Origin: UBA4636 sp963650915
GTDB lineage: Bacteria; Bacillota; Clostridia; Christensenellales; Borkfalkiaceae
Direction of reading: 5' to 3'
Length of the DNA stretch: 64,000 nt
Assembly: GCA_963650915.1 (NCBI GenBank)
Contig: CAVJMJ010000008.1
Span: 20,270-84,269, forward strand
Shown here: positions 23,017 through 31,135 of the stretch, piece by piece
How positions within the stretch are numbered: position 1 is the stretch's first letter
Layout of the letters: the number at the start of each line of letters is the position of its first letter
Position numbers and translations under genes: made by a program
The notes under the pieces: generated by a model
What the model was told of the DNA's origin: nothing
Databases searched by the model: none
The model's input: only the letters and a program-made list of their open reading frames with translations

Positions 23017-25725
23017 TTATTTTTTAGCCTTACGGCCTTTTACGTATTGAATTTTAGTGCTGTCGGCGTCGGCTGAAACGACGTCTTCGTTTTGGTCGGG
23101 CATTTCGGTTTCCTTATAAGGAAGTCCGTAATACGCGTTAAGATACATTTGTTTGATTTCGCTCATCAACGGATAGCGGGGGTTTGCACCCGTGCATTGA
23201 TCGTCGAAAGCCTGTTCGGTCATCGCGTCTAAACGATCGAGGAAGTCTTTTTCGTCGATGTTGTAATCTTTAATGGTTTCTTTGATGCCGACTTCCTTCT
23301 TTAAGTCGCTGACCGCTTTGATTAAACCTTCGAGTTTTTCTTTATCCGTATCGCCTTTTATACCGAGGTAACTTGCAACTTCGGCATAACGTTCTAAGCA
23401 ATGAGGATGATCGTACTGCGGGAAAGTACCCATCTTAACGGGGGTTTCGCAAGCGTTGAAACGCATTACCTGCTCTATCATCAAAGCGTTTGCTATACCG
23501 TGAGGAATGTGGTGGAAAGCACCGAGTTTGTGTGCCATGGAGTGGCATACGCCGAGGAATGCGTTTGCAAACGCCATACCTGCCATCGTTGCGGCGTTAG
23601 CCATCTTTTCACGCGCGAGAACGTCCGTTTGTCCGTCGTTGTATGCACGAGGTAAATAGGTAAATATGGTCTTTAACGCCTTTAACGCCAAACCGTCGGT
23701 ATAGTCGGTAGCCATTACGGAGGCATAAGCTTCCAAAGCGTGAGTTACGGCGTCGATACCGGATGCAGCGGTAAGCCCTCTCGGTGCGCTCATATGATAA
23801 TCGGTGTCGATGATTGCCATATTGGGCAATAATTCATAATCCGCCAAGGGATATTTGACACCGCTCTTTTCGTCGGTGATAACGGCGAAAGGAGTAACTT
23901 CGGAACCGGTACCGGCGGAAGTAGGAATTGCAATGAAGAATGCTTTTTCACCCATCTTGGGGAAGGTGTAAATACGTTTTCTGATATCGCAGAAACGCAT
24001 TGCCATATCCATAAAGTCGACTTCGGGATGTTCGTACATAACCCACATGATTTTACCTGCGTCCATTGCGGAACCGCCGCCCAATGCGATTATGCAGTCG
24101 GGTGCGAAATCGGTCATCTGTTTGGTACCCGCTTTTGCGCAAGCAAGAGTAGGATCGGGTGCTACGTCGAAGAAAGTTTCGTGTATAATGCCCATTTCGT
24201 CGAGTTTGTCGGTAATGGGTTTGGTGTAACCGTTCTTATATAAGAAACTGTCGGTTACGATGAAGCAACGTTTTTTGCCCATAACCGTCTTTAATTCATC
24301 CAATGCGACGGGGAGGCAGCCTTTTTTGATATACACCTTGGAAGGCGTTCTGAACCACAACATATTTTCTCTCCTTTCAGCAACGGTTTTGATGTTTATT
24401 AAGTGCTTAACGCCGACGTTTTCACTGACGGAGTTACCGCCCCACGAACCGCAACCGAGCGTTAAAGACGGGGTAAGTTTAAAGTTGTATAAATCGCCTA
24501 TACCGCCTTGAGAGGAAGGAGTGTTTACCAAAATACGGCAAGTCTTCATTCTTTCTTGGAATGTCGCAAGTTTGTCTTGCGCCGTTGCGGTATTCAGATA
24601 AATCGAAGAAGTGTGTCCGTAACCGCCGTCGGAAACGAGTTTATCGGCTTTGTTTAAAGCGTCGGCAAAATCTTTTGCACGATACATGGCAAGTACGGGT
24701 GATAATTTTTCGTGTGCGAATTCTTCGCTTAATTCAACGCTTTCGACTTCGCCGATAAGAATCTTCGTGCCTTCGGGTACTTTAATGCCGGCAAGTTCTG
24801 CTATTTTGCAAGCCTTTTGACCGACGATTTTTGCGTTCAACGAACCGTTGATTAAGATGGTTTTACGAACTTTTTCGGTTTCCTTCTTGTTTAAGAAATA
24901 GCAACCTCTGTCCATAAATTCGCTCTTTACGCCGTCGTATACTTTGTCGAGAACGATAACCGATTGCTCGGAAGCGCAAATCATACCGTTGTCGAAAGTT
25001 TTGGAGTGAATGATAGAGTTTACGGCGAGAACGATATCCGCAGTGTCGTCGATGATTGCGGGGGTGTTGCCCGCGCCTACGCCGAGAGCGGGTTTACCGC
25101 TCGAATAAGCGGCTTTAACCATGCCGGGACCGCCCGTTGCCAAAATTATGTCTGCTTCCCTCATCAAAAGGTTGGTAAGTTCCAAACTGGGGATATCTAT
25201 CCAACCGATGATGTTTTCGGGTGCGCCCGCTTCTACAGCCGCTTCCAAAACGACTTTTGCCGCTTCTATAGTGGATTTTTTAGCGCGAGGATGGGGGCTT
25301 ATGATGATACCGTTGCGAGTCTTTAAACTGATAAGAGTTTTGAAAATAGCGGTGGAAGTCGGGTTTGTGGTAGGAATTACCGCGCCGACTACGCCGATAG
25401 GCTCTGCGATTTTTTTGATGCCGAAAGATTTATCTTCTTCCAAAACACCGCAAGTCTTCGTGTTTCTGTATTTGTTGTAAATGTACTCGGAAGCAAAGTG
25501 GTTTTTGATAACTTTGTCTTCCACAACGCCCATGCCGGTTTCTTCAACGGCAAGTTTCGCAAGAGGAATTCTTGCTTTGTTAGCGGCAATAGCCGCAGCT
25601 AAAAAGATTTTGTCCACCTGTTCTTGCGTGTAGGTGGAAAATACCTTTTGCGCCTCTCTTACGCGTGCCAAAAGTTGTTCGAACTTTTCTAACGAATCAA
25701 CTATCTCGTAAGTTTTGTTTGACAT
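23017..25725 (-). CDS. adhE: Bifunctional acetaldehyde-CoA/alcohol dehydrogenase
   Basis: This 902-residue two-domain enzyme reduces acetyl-CoA to ethanol with two NADH. The N-terminal aldehyde dehydrogenase domain has the catalytic cysteine in NGMICASEQSVIV. The C-terminal iron-dependent alcohol dehydrogenase has the NAD site FAPDCIIALGGGSAMDAGK, the metal ligands in ASGIDAVTHALEAY and in GVCHSMAHKLGAFHHIPHG, and a hydrophilic tail. AdhE polymerises into spirosomes. Start is ATG 25725, after AGGAGA. It lies just downstream of Rex, a usual repressor of adhE, and upstream of hydrogenase genes, so the operon gathers routes for disposing of reducing power. Confidence 0.95.
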   Translation of the reverse strand: MSNKTYEIVDSLEKFEQLLARVREAQKVFSTYTQEQVDKIFLAAAIAANKARIPLAKLAVEETGMGVVEDKVIKNHFASEYIYNKYRNTKTCGVLEEDKSFGIKKIAEPIGVVGAVIPTTNPTSTAIFKTLISLKTRNGIIISPHPRAKKSTIEAAKVVLEAAVEAGAPENIIGWIDIPSLELTNLLMREADIILATGGPGMVKAAYSSGKPALGVGAGNTPAIIDDTADIVLAVNSIIHSKTFDNGMICASEQSVIVLDKVYDGVKSEFMDRGCYFLNKKETEKVRKTILINGSLNAKIVGQKACKIAELAGIKVPEGTKILIGEVESVELSEEFAHEKLSPVLAMYRAKDFADALNKADKLVSDGGYGHTSSIYLNTATAQDKLATFQERMKTCRILVNTPSSQGGIGDLYNFKLTPSLTLGCGSWGGNSVSENVGVKHLINIKTVAERRENMLWFRTPSKVYIKKGCLPVALDELKTVMGKKRCFIVTDSFLYKNGYTKPITDKLDEMGIIHETFFDVAPDPTLACAKAGTKQMTDFAPDCIIALGGGSAMDAGKIMWVMYEHPEVDFMDMAMRFCDIRKRIYTFPKMGEKAFFIAIPTSAGTGSEVTPFAVITDEKSGVKYPLADYELLPNMAIIDTDYHMSAPRGLTAASGIDAVTHALEAYASVMATDYTDGLALKALKTIFTYLPRAYNDGQTDVLAREKMANAATMAGMAFANAFLGVCHSMAHKLGAFHHIPHGIANALMIEQVMRFNACETPVKMGTFPQYDHPHCLERYAEVASYLGIKGDTDKEKLEGLIKAVSDLKKEVGIKETIKDYNIDEKDFLDRLDAMTEQAFDDQCTGANPRYPLMSEIKQMYLNAYYGLPYKETEMPDQNEDVVSADADSTKIQYVKGRKAKK

Positions 25726-25849
25726 TAATTTATATCTCCTAAAAAAAAATTTTTTCAAATTAATCGCGGTCGAAAACGCTTTTGTTTCGGTGCCGTCTTT
25801 TTAATCGCACGCAGTTATTTAGTCGTGCTTTTTGTTTATACGGTATCTT

Positions 25850-26470
25850 TTAATCTTGCGCAAGTTTGGTAAGGTGCGCAAGTGACAGTGCCAAGTCTTC
25901 CCTTTTGTAGATAACGTTCTCGGGAACGACTAAGTCTATCGGGGCAAACGACCAAATTGCCGTTATATTGCTTTTAACCATCATGTCGCATACTTTTTGC
26001 GCTTCTTCCTTAGGAACTGCTATTATGCCGACTTTTATGTCGTTACGGTAGCAAAAAAGGTCGAGTTCGGAAACGTCAAAACAATGACGCTTACCTGCGT
26101 TTTCTTTGACTACGCGTGGGTCTTTATCGAAAATGGCGACTATGTCTATACCGTAAACTTTAAAGCCCTGGTACCCGTATAAAGCCATGCCGAGCCTTCC
26201 CGCACCAACGATTATCGCCTGACAGTCGGTTTTTATGTTTACGAGAGATTCAAGACAAGCGATAAGTTCTTTGGTAACGTAGCCGACTTTCGGCTTACCG
26301 CTACCGCAAGATTTGGAAAGATCCTTTCTTACCTGAACCTCACCTAAATTGAGTGCCTTTGCTATGTACGTTGCGGAAATCGTCGGCTTTTCGCTTTCGA
26401 CAGACTTTAAATAGTCGATGTATAAAGGAATTCTGCCGAGCGTTGCTTTCGATACAGGATTGTAACTCAT
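25850..26470 (-). CDS. rex: Redox-sensing transcriptional repressor Rex
   Basis: This 206-residue repressor binds DNA when the NADH/NAD+ ratio is low. The N-terminal winged helix contains IPLYIDYLKSV, ISATYIAKALNLGEVQVRKDL and SGSGKPKVGYV-like sequence. The Rossmann domain has IIVGAGRLGMALYGYQGF for NAD(H) binding. The C-terminus (ALSLAHLTKLA) is the domain-swapping helix. Its gene precedes adhE and the hydrogenase genes, which it probably controls. No full TTGTTAA-N4-TTAACAA operator was found before adhE. A TTTACA-17-TATAAT promoter drives it. Confidence 0.95.
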   Translation of the reverse strand: MSYNPVSKATLGRIPLYIDYLKSVESEKPTISATYIAKALNLGEVQVRKDLSKSCGSGKPKVGYVTKELIACLESLVNIKTDCQAIIVGAGRLGMALYGYQGFKVYGIDIVAIFDKDPRVVKENAGKRHCFDVSELDLFCYRNDIKVGIIAVPKEEAQKVCDMMVKSNITAIWSFAPIDLVVPENVIYKREDLALSLAHLTKLAQD

Positions 26471-26494
26471 ATTATCTCCCTTTTTTTCGTCAAC

Positions 26495-26523
26495 ATTATA
26501 TCATAGGTTTTTTCGTTTGTAAA
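26495..26523 (-). promoter_or_regulatory. rex promoter
   Basis: On the minus strand TTTACA (26518-26523) and TATAAT (26495-26500) are 17 bp apart, about 25 bp upstream of the rex start codon. Confidence 0.65.
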
Positions 26524-26801
26524 CTAATTTTAAGGCATTTCGATAATATATTTATCGATATATCGTTTACCAATACGAAATCTAAAAATTATAAATTATA
26601 TAATAAGGAAAAAATTCCAAACTTTTTACGTTTTTTAAAATATAAAAAATAAGTTATCGTTTCGGTATTACGTCGCAAAATATATAGACTTTAAATTACT
26701 GCGAAACCGCCGTTTATCGGAGCAATGATTTAACTTATGACGCCGTCGGTTTAATTGGAAATAATTATATATATTTTATATATTAATTTACTTAATTTTT
26801 A

Positions 26802-26830
26802 TTGATTTTTAACGCTACCTTTGGTATAAT
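26802..26830 (+). promoter_or_regulatory. Promoter of the tyrosine phosphatase gene
   Basis: TTGATT (26802-26807) and TATAAT (26825-26830) are 17 bp apart. The predicted leader is about 58 nt and includes two short inverted repeats before the ATG at 26896. Confidence 0.7.
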
Positions 26831-26895
26831 AGTTAGGTACGCATAAGTACGGTTAGTCGATTAACCTTGAATTTGTCGGAGCACGGGGTGATATT

Positions 26896-27765
26896 ATGAA
26901 AAATACAGAATTAAACGAAGCCGTTACCGTTGTTACCGACACCATTGACAAAGGTTATTACGATATATACAATTTCAAAAAAGGCGGACTTGCAAACGGC
27001 AGAGACTTAGGCGGTATGAAAACCGTCGACGGAAGAACGATTAAGTCCAACAGATTCATAAGAAGCGGTAAACTTTGTAAACTTAAGAAAAAGGAAATTC
27101 AAAAGTTAAAAGAGGTCGGCGTTAAAACCATTATCGATTTGAGAATGGAAAACGAAAAGGTTAATCGTAGCGATACGGTAATCGAAGGCATTAAATATTG
27201 GCATATTCCCATAGTTTGCGCAACCCTCCCCGGCATTACTCGCGAAAAAAGCATGTACCGCATAATGAAGGAAGAATCGGAACTTTTAAAAAAGCAGTAC
27301 GCAAACGCAGACGAATACATGATGGGGCTTTACGACTTAATAGTTTTCTCCCCCGAAACCCAACGTCAACTTAAAAAATGCCTCGAAGTCATTATGACGT
27401 CGAAAGGTTGCGTTTTGTGGCACTGCGCCGCAGGTAAAGACAGGGCGGGTATCGTAGCCATGCTCGTCGAAGGCATTTTGGGCGTGTCCGATTACGACAT
27501 CATAAGCGATTACTTGCAAACGAGGCAGGCGCAAAAGTTTAAAAAGAATCTCCAACGGTTTGCACTCAACGTTTATACATTGTTTACTTTCGGGTATAAA
27601 TTCAGGAATATTTTGTTTGCCATGCTTGACGCCAAAGTCGAATACATAACCCACGTTTTGGAAGGCATTAAACAAAAATACGGTACTATAGAAAACTACT
27701 GCATTTCGGCTTTGAAGATTTCAAAGGAAAGTATCGACGAATTTAAAGAAAAAAGTTTGATTTGA
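26896..27765 (+). CDS. Tyrosine-protein phosphatase-like protein (Y_phosphatase3 type)
   Basis: This 289-residue protein is related to bacterial dual-specificity/tyrosine phosphatases of the IphP/PtpB type. FRISG-like NRFIRSGKL comes first, then IDLRMENE (the general-acid region), and the P-loop HCAAGKDRAGIVAMLV with the nucleophilic cysteine. The C-terminal helices follow. It could act on phosphotyrosine, phosphoserine or phosphoinositide. No signal peptide is seen, so it is probably cytosolic. The ATG follows a GGGGTGAT ribosome binding site. It is convergent with the SGNH lipoprotein gene and shares a bidirectional terminator with it. Confidence 0.85.
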   Translation: MKNTELNEAVTVVTDTIDKGYYDIYNFKKGGLANGRDLGGMKTVDGRTIKSNRFIRSGKLCKLKKKEIQKLKEVGVKTIIDLRMENEKVNRSDTVIEGIKYWHIPIVCATLPGITREKSMYRIMKEESELLKKQYANADEYMMGLYDLIVFSPETQRQLKKCLEVIMTSKGCVLWHCAAGKDRAGIVAMLVEGILGVSDYDIISDYLQTRQAQKFKKNLQRFALNVYTLFTFGYKFRNILFAMLDAKVEYITHVLEGIKQKYGTIENYCISALKISKESIDEFKEKSLI

Positions 27766-27950
27766 ATATCGAGTTGCAAAAATAACGTACGTCGTTTGCT
27801 TTTACCTGTCTGTATCCCCTAACGTTTTCGGCGGTAAAATTTTCTATAACGCCGTTTTGCAATAAGTTTGGTATTTACCGTTTTTGCTCGATAACGGGCT
27901 TATACGAAGACTTTTAATATGATAATATTAATCTTTAAAAAATAAAATAT

Positions 27951-27992
27951 AGCCGTCGGAAAACGAATTCTGTTTTCCGACGGCTTTTTAAT
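27951..27992. terminator. Bidirectional intrinsic terminator
   Basis: A perfect 14-bp stem (27951-27964 with 27972-27985) encloses a 7-nt loop. A TTTTTAATT tail lies on the plus strand and an A-rich tract on the other side. It serves the convergent phosphatase and SGNH genes. Confidence 0.9.
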
Positions 27993-28012
27993 TGGGTTTT
28001 AGTTGGTATATT

Positions 28013-28195
28013 TGTTAGATTTTAGCAACTGTTTTTATTAAATTATAACCGCATGTCAGTTAGATTTCAACGGTATTTTAATTAACTTTCAACCGACGTT
28101 TTGTTAATTTTCGACTGTTTTTTAGTTAAATTTCGGCAGTTTTTTCAGTTAAATTTCTACGGTTATTTCAGTTAACTTTTGACTGTTTTTACTTA
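28013..28195. repeat. Degenerate 22-nt tandem repeats
   Basis: Successive units such as ATTTTCGACTGTTTTTTAGT, AATTTCGGCAGTTTTTTCAG and AATTTCTACGGTTATTTCAG (each followed by TTA or TA-TA) recur about every 22 nt. The period resembles the tract at 8794-8903, but the sequence differs. Confidence 0.7.
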
Positions 28196-28264
28196 AAAAA
28201 AGAACTTGTTTACGGTTTTAATAATTTTATTTTTTTAAGTTCAATTTATCTTTTTCCGTTTAAA

Positions 28265-29353
28265 TTATCTTTTTTTTGTTTTATTGGTCAGCAAAATGTA
28301 TTCGGTTATCGTGTCGTAGCCTTGGTCGTTGGGGTGCAAACCGTCTTTAAAGCAAGTTTTTAAATCTCTCATTACGAACAGTTTATAAACGTCCAACAAC
28401 TTGGTTTTATGCGCATTCGAAGCCACGCTCAAAGCCTCGTTGTAATCGGTAATTTTGGCGTTACCGACCGTCATATGGTCACGTATCATAATGTTCATAA
28501 CAACGACCGTTGCCGTAGGATTTAATTGACTTATTCTGTTAAGAGCGTAATTCAAACTAGGGTAAAAAGCGTAGTCGGTAACGTTATCGGGCGTCATTAC
28601 GTCGTCAACCTCGCCTAAAGGTACTTGTTCGGAAAGGTCGTTGGTGCCGTACCATACGAAAATTACATCGCTCGATTGTATTCCTTCGACGTTATTGTCG
28701 ACGGCACCGGGGAATGATTTATAAACGAACCTTTCCGTCGACGACGGCAAGTAAGCGACCGTTCCGCCCGACCAAGCCGCATTTACTATTTTTTTAAAAT
28801 CGCATACTTCGTTTAAACGAGGAATGTGATTATAGCCGAGGCTGTCGGTATCGTTGACGACGGAAGTATCGCCGTTTGGGTATTTTGCCCAGTTATGAGT
28901 GATACTGTCACCGAAAAAGATTACCCTTTTGCCGTAAAGCGCACCTAAATCTATAGTCGTGTACTTAGAGCCGTACTTTTGCTTGTTTACGACGTGAACG
29001 ATTACTTTTTCCCTCTTATTAGCCGTCGTTACGGTCAATTCTTCACTCGTTATATCGTCGGTTTCACCTGCCGTTATAACGCCGTCGGTTACGGAAAAAC
29101 TTTCGGCTTTTGTGGCATAAGTCATACCGTCGGTTGAGATTTTTTCGTATTCGTACTGCTTTTTAAGGTTATAGCTGTCACCTGCGCCGAGATATATCGC
29201 GCGGTCGTAATTTGCGTCGGTTTTAGCAAGGGTTTGGTCTAACGTAGGCGTTTCGTCGGGTGTTTCGGATGTGTTATCATCCCCTCCGCATGCCGTTAAA
29301 AAAGAACAAAACATAAAAAATACCAGCGTGCAACAAATAAATTTTTTCATCAT
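28265..29353 (-). CDS. SGNH/GDSL-family hydrolase lipoprotein
   Basis: This 362-residue exported lipoprotein has a hydrophobic signal peptide and a lipobox LTAC (Cys22). A short acidic linker is followed by an SGNH hydrolase fold: block I GDSIT with the nucleophilic Ser150, a GTND-type block III (YGTNDLS), and block V DGLHPND with the catalytic Asp and His near the C-terminus. Substrates in this family include acyl or acetyl groups on sugars, lipids or cell-wall polymers, and the target is not evident here. About 100 residues before the GDS motif are a small beta-rich domain of unknown role. It is convergent with the tyrosine phosphatase gene. Confidence 0.85.
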   Translation of the reverse strand: MMKKFICCTLVFFMFCSFLTACGGDDNTSETPDETPTLDQTLAKTDANYDRAIYLGAGDSYNLKKQYEYEKISTDGMTYATKAESFSVTDGVITAGETDDITSEELTVTTANKREKVIVHVVNKQKYGSKYTTIDLGALYGKRVIFFGDSITHNWAKYPNGDTSVVNDTDSLGYNHIPRLNEVCDFKKIVNAAWSGGTVAYLPSSTERFVYKSFPGAVDNNVEGIQSSDVIFVWYGTNDLSEQVPLGEVDDVMTPDNVTDYAFYPSLNYALNRISQLNPTATVVVMNIMIRDHMTVGNAKITDYNEALSVASNAHKTKLLDVYKLFVMRDLKTCFKDGLHPNDQGYDTITEYILLTNKTKKR

Positions 29354-29729
29354 AACTCCCTTTTTTTATTTATTTTGTAACGTTAACAGAACTTTGAAAT
29401 ATGACAAAATATAATTTTGTCGGCAACTAACGCTACATACGCTTTGAAAAAAATAAACCGTCGTTTCGGTTGAAATACTTAGTAAAAATGCATACATATT
29501 TTTTGCATCTACTTATTTTCACTCATATTATATTGCTTTGTGCATATTATATTGCTTCGTGAAAACACATGCAAATTTTTTGCTTCTGCTAATTTTCACC
29601 CCTATTATACCACAGCAGTTATACGAATTCAATAGTTTTCAGAAAAATTTTTTAAAAAATTTTTAAAGTAGTCTGACTAAATGAAAATAATTTTAAAACG
29701 CGTTCCGAGATATCACGGAACGCGTTTTT
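29354..29729. other. Gap upstream of the SGNH gene, with repeats and a promoter
   Basis: This 376-bp gap contains two abutting 19-bp copies (29524-29542 and 29543-29561) with one mismatch. Flanking these are two longer related segments (about 29489-29532 and 29567-29608). A minus-strand TTGAAT-17-TATAAT promoter lies at 29604-29632. The opp terminator is at the right end. No coding sequence was recognised. Confidence 0.65.
29695..29729 (-). terminator. Intrinsic terminator of the opp operon
   Basis: A 13-bp perfect stem, AAAACGCGTTCCG (29695-29707) with CGGAACGCGTTTT (29716-29728), abuts the stop codon of the last gene (29730). Flanking A and T runs make it a good bidirectional terminator. 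Confidence 0.9.
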
Positions 29730-30026
29730 CTAACCGACGCAGGATGAAACACCCATCATCGCCAAATATAAAATTAGTAAAATGCCCAATACGACGAACA
29801 TAGGAATCAACATCATTTTAACCGTAGTGAAATAAGTATTCCACTTGTCTTTAAACCTTGACGGTGCCTTGGGTTTGCTACCTTGCGATTTATTGCCTTG
29901 ATTACCGTTTTTTTTGGGCAAAATCGGGTTAAACGCACCCTGTACGTTCGACATGTCGGATATGGTGGAATTATCGTCGTAATAGACGACTTTTTCCTTT
30001 TTTTCTTTGTTTTTATTCCTTTTCAT
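29730..30026 (-). CDS. Small single-pass membrane protein after OppF
   Basis: This 98-residue protein has a Lys/Glu-rich start (MKRNKNKEKKEK), a flexible Asn/Gln/Lys linker and one C-terminal transmembrane segment (about 72-92, MLIPMFVVLGILLILYLAMM). I start at ATG 30026, which overlaps the oppF end by 14 bp. It is the last gene of the oligopeptide transporter operon, just before the terminator. The charge pattern suggests most of the protein is cytoplasmic. No recognised domain is present. It could be a transporter accessory, but that rests only on its position. Confidence 0.65.
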   Translation of the reverse strand: MKRNKNKEKKEKVVYYDDNSTISDMSNVQGAFNPILPKKNGNQGNKSQGSKPKAPSRFKDKWNTYFTTVKMMLIPMFVVLGILLILYLAMMGVSSCVG

Positions 30027-31134
30027 CGGGATTATCGAGCAAATGGCAAGCCACGAAGTGACCTTCTTCGTATTCCTTGTATTCGGGCGCGATATGCTTG
30101 CAAATTTCCTTTGCAACGGGGCAACGAGTGTGGAACTTGCAACCCTTGGGCATATTTGCGGGAGAAGGAATATCGCCTTTCAAAATTATTCTTTGAGATT
30201 TCGCTTCGGGATCGGGATTGGGTACGGCGGAGAAAAGGGCTTTTGTATAAGGATGCAAAGGATTGGAGAAGATTTCTTCCTTATTGCCGAATTCCACCAT
30301 CGAACCTAAATACATTACGCCGATTTTATCGGAAATGTATTTTACGACCGATAAGTCGTGCGAAATGAACAAATAGGTAAGTTTTCTTTCCTTTTGAAGT
30401 TTTTTCAAAAGGTTTATTATTTGCGCCTGAATGGATACGTCGAGCGCGGAAACGGGTTCGTCGCAAACGACGAGTTTGGGATTAACCGACAACGCCCTTG
30501 CTATACATATACGCTGACGCTGACCGCCTGAAAATTCATGCGGATATCTTTCATAATAATAATCGCGAAGACCGCAACTTTCCATTAAATCCAAAACGTA
30601 ATCCTTAACCTTTTCGGGAGGAACTATGTTGTGAACTTTAACGGGTTCAGCCAAAATATCGCCTACCGTGCTTCTCGGAGGAAGTGAGGAATAAGGATCC
30701 TGAAATACTATTTGCATTTCCGTTCTTAAAGGACGCATTTGCTTTGAGGTGTACCTTGCGATATCGTGTCCGCGGAAGAAAATTTGCCCGTCGGTAGGTT
30801 GATGCAACTTCAAAATGGTTCTGCCCATGGTTGTCTTACCGCAACCGGATTCGCCGACTATACCTAACGTTTCGCCTTCTTTTAACAGGAAGGACACGTC
30901 GTCCACGGCGCGGAGTTGCGACAACGGCTTACCCATAAGCGACTTTTTAAGAACGAAATACTTCTTTAAATGTCTTACTTCCAAAATAGCGTCGGGATCG
31001 GGAGGAAGAGTTTTGTCGAGTTCGGCTTTTTTATCTCTTGCCTCTTGCTCTTTAAGGGCTTCTTCTTCGTCGCTAAAATTTGTGTAATCGCCACTTTGAA
31101 GGATATTTTGTTGATTTAAAGTTTCTTCAGACAT
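30013..31134 (-). CDS. oppF: Oligopeptide ABC transporter ATP-binding protein OppF
   Basis: This 373-residue ATPase energises peptide uptake with OppD. Walker A is GESGCGKTTMG, the Q-loop is in VFQDPYSS, the signature is SGGQRQR, Walker B is LVVCDEP and the H-loop is ISHDLSV. A C-terminal oligopeptide/dipeptide extension carries HTRCPVAKEICK. An acidic N-terminal extension of about 50 residues precedes the ABC domain. The start is the ATG at 31134, one base after the oppD stop, with the GGAGG ribosome binding site inside oppD. The ABC family and operon order make the assignment solid. Confidence 0.9.
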   Translation of the reverse strand: MSEETLNQQNILQSGDYTNFSDEEEALKEQEARDKKAELDKTLPPDPDAILEVRHLKKYFVLKKSLMGKPLSQLRAVDDVSFLLKEGETLGIVGESGCGKTTMGRTILKLHQPTDGQIFFRGHDIARYTSKQMRPLRTEMQIVFQDPYSSLPPRSTVGDILAEPVKVHNIVPPEKVKDYVLDLMESCGLRDYYYERYPHEFSGGQRQRICIARALSVNPKLVVCDEPVSALDVSIQAQIINLLKKLQKERKLTYLFISHDLSVVKYISDKIGVMYLGSMVEFGNKEEIFSNPLHPYTKALFSAVPNPDPEAKSQRIILKGDIPSPANMPKGCKFHTRCPVAKEICKHIAPEYKEYEEGHFVACHLLDNPDEKE

Positions 31135-31135
31135 T

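Larger units (their letters stand above)
26471..26895. other. Divergent regulatory gap between rex and the tyrosine phosphatase gene
   Basis: This AT-rich 425-bp gap holds the rex promoter on the left (minus strand, 26495-26523). A perfect 17-bp palindrome CGATAA-N5-TTATCG lies at 26541-26557, and the phosphatase promoter on the right (26802-26830). The 5' leader of the phosphatase gene can fold GGTTA...TTAACC. No coding sequence was recognised. Confidence 0.65.
27766..28264. other. Convergent gap with terminator and degenerate 22-nt repeats
   Basis: This 499-bp gap contains the shared terminator (27951-27990) and, from about 28013 to 28195, roughly eight degenerate 21-23-nt units. Each has a T-rich core and most end in AGTTA or a similar triplet-plus. 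No coding sequence was recognised. Confidence 0.7.
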
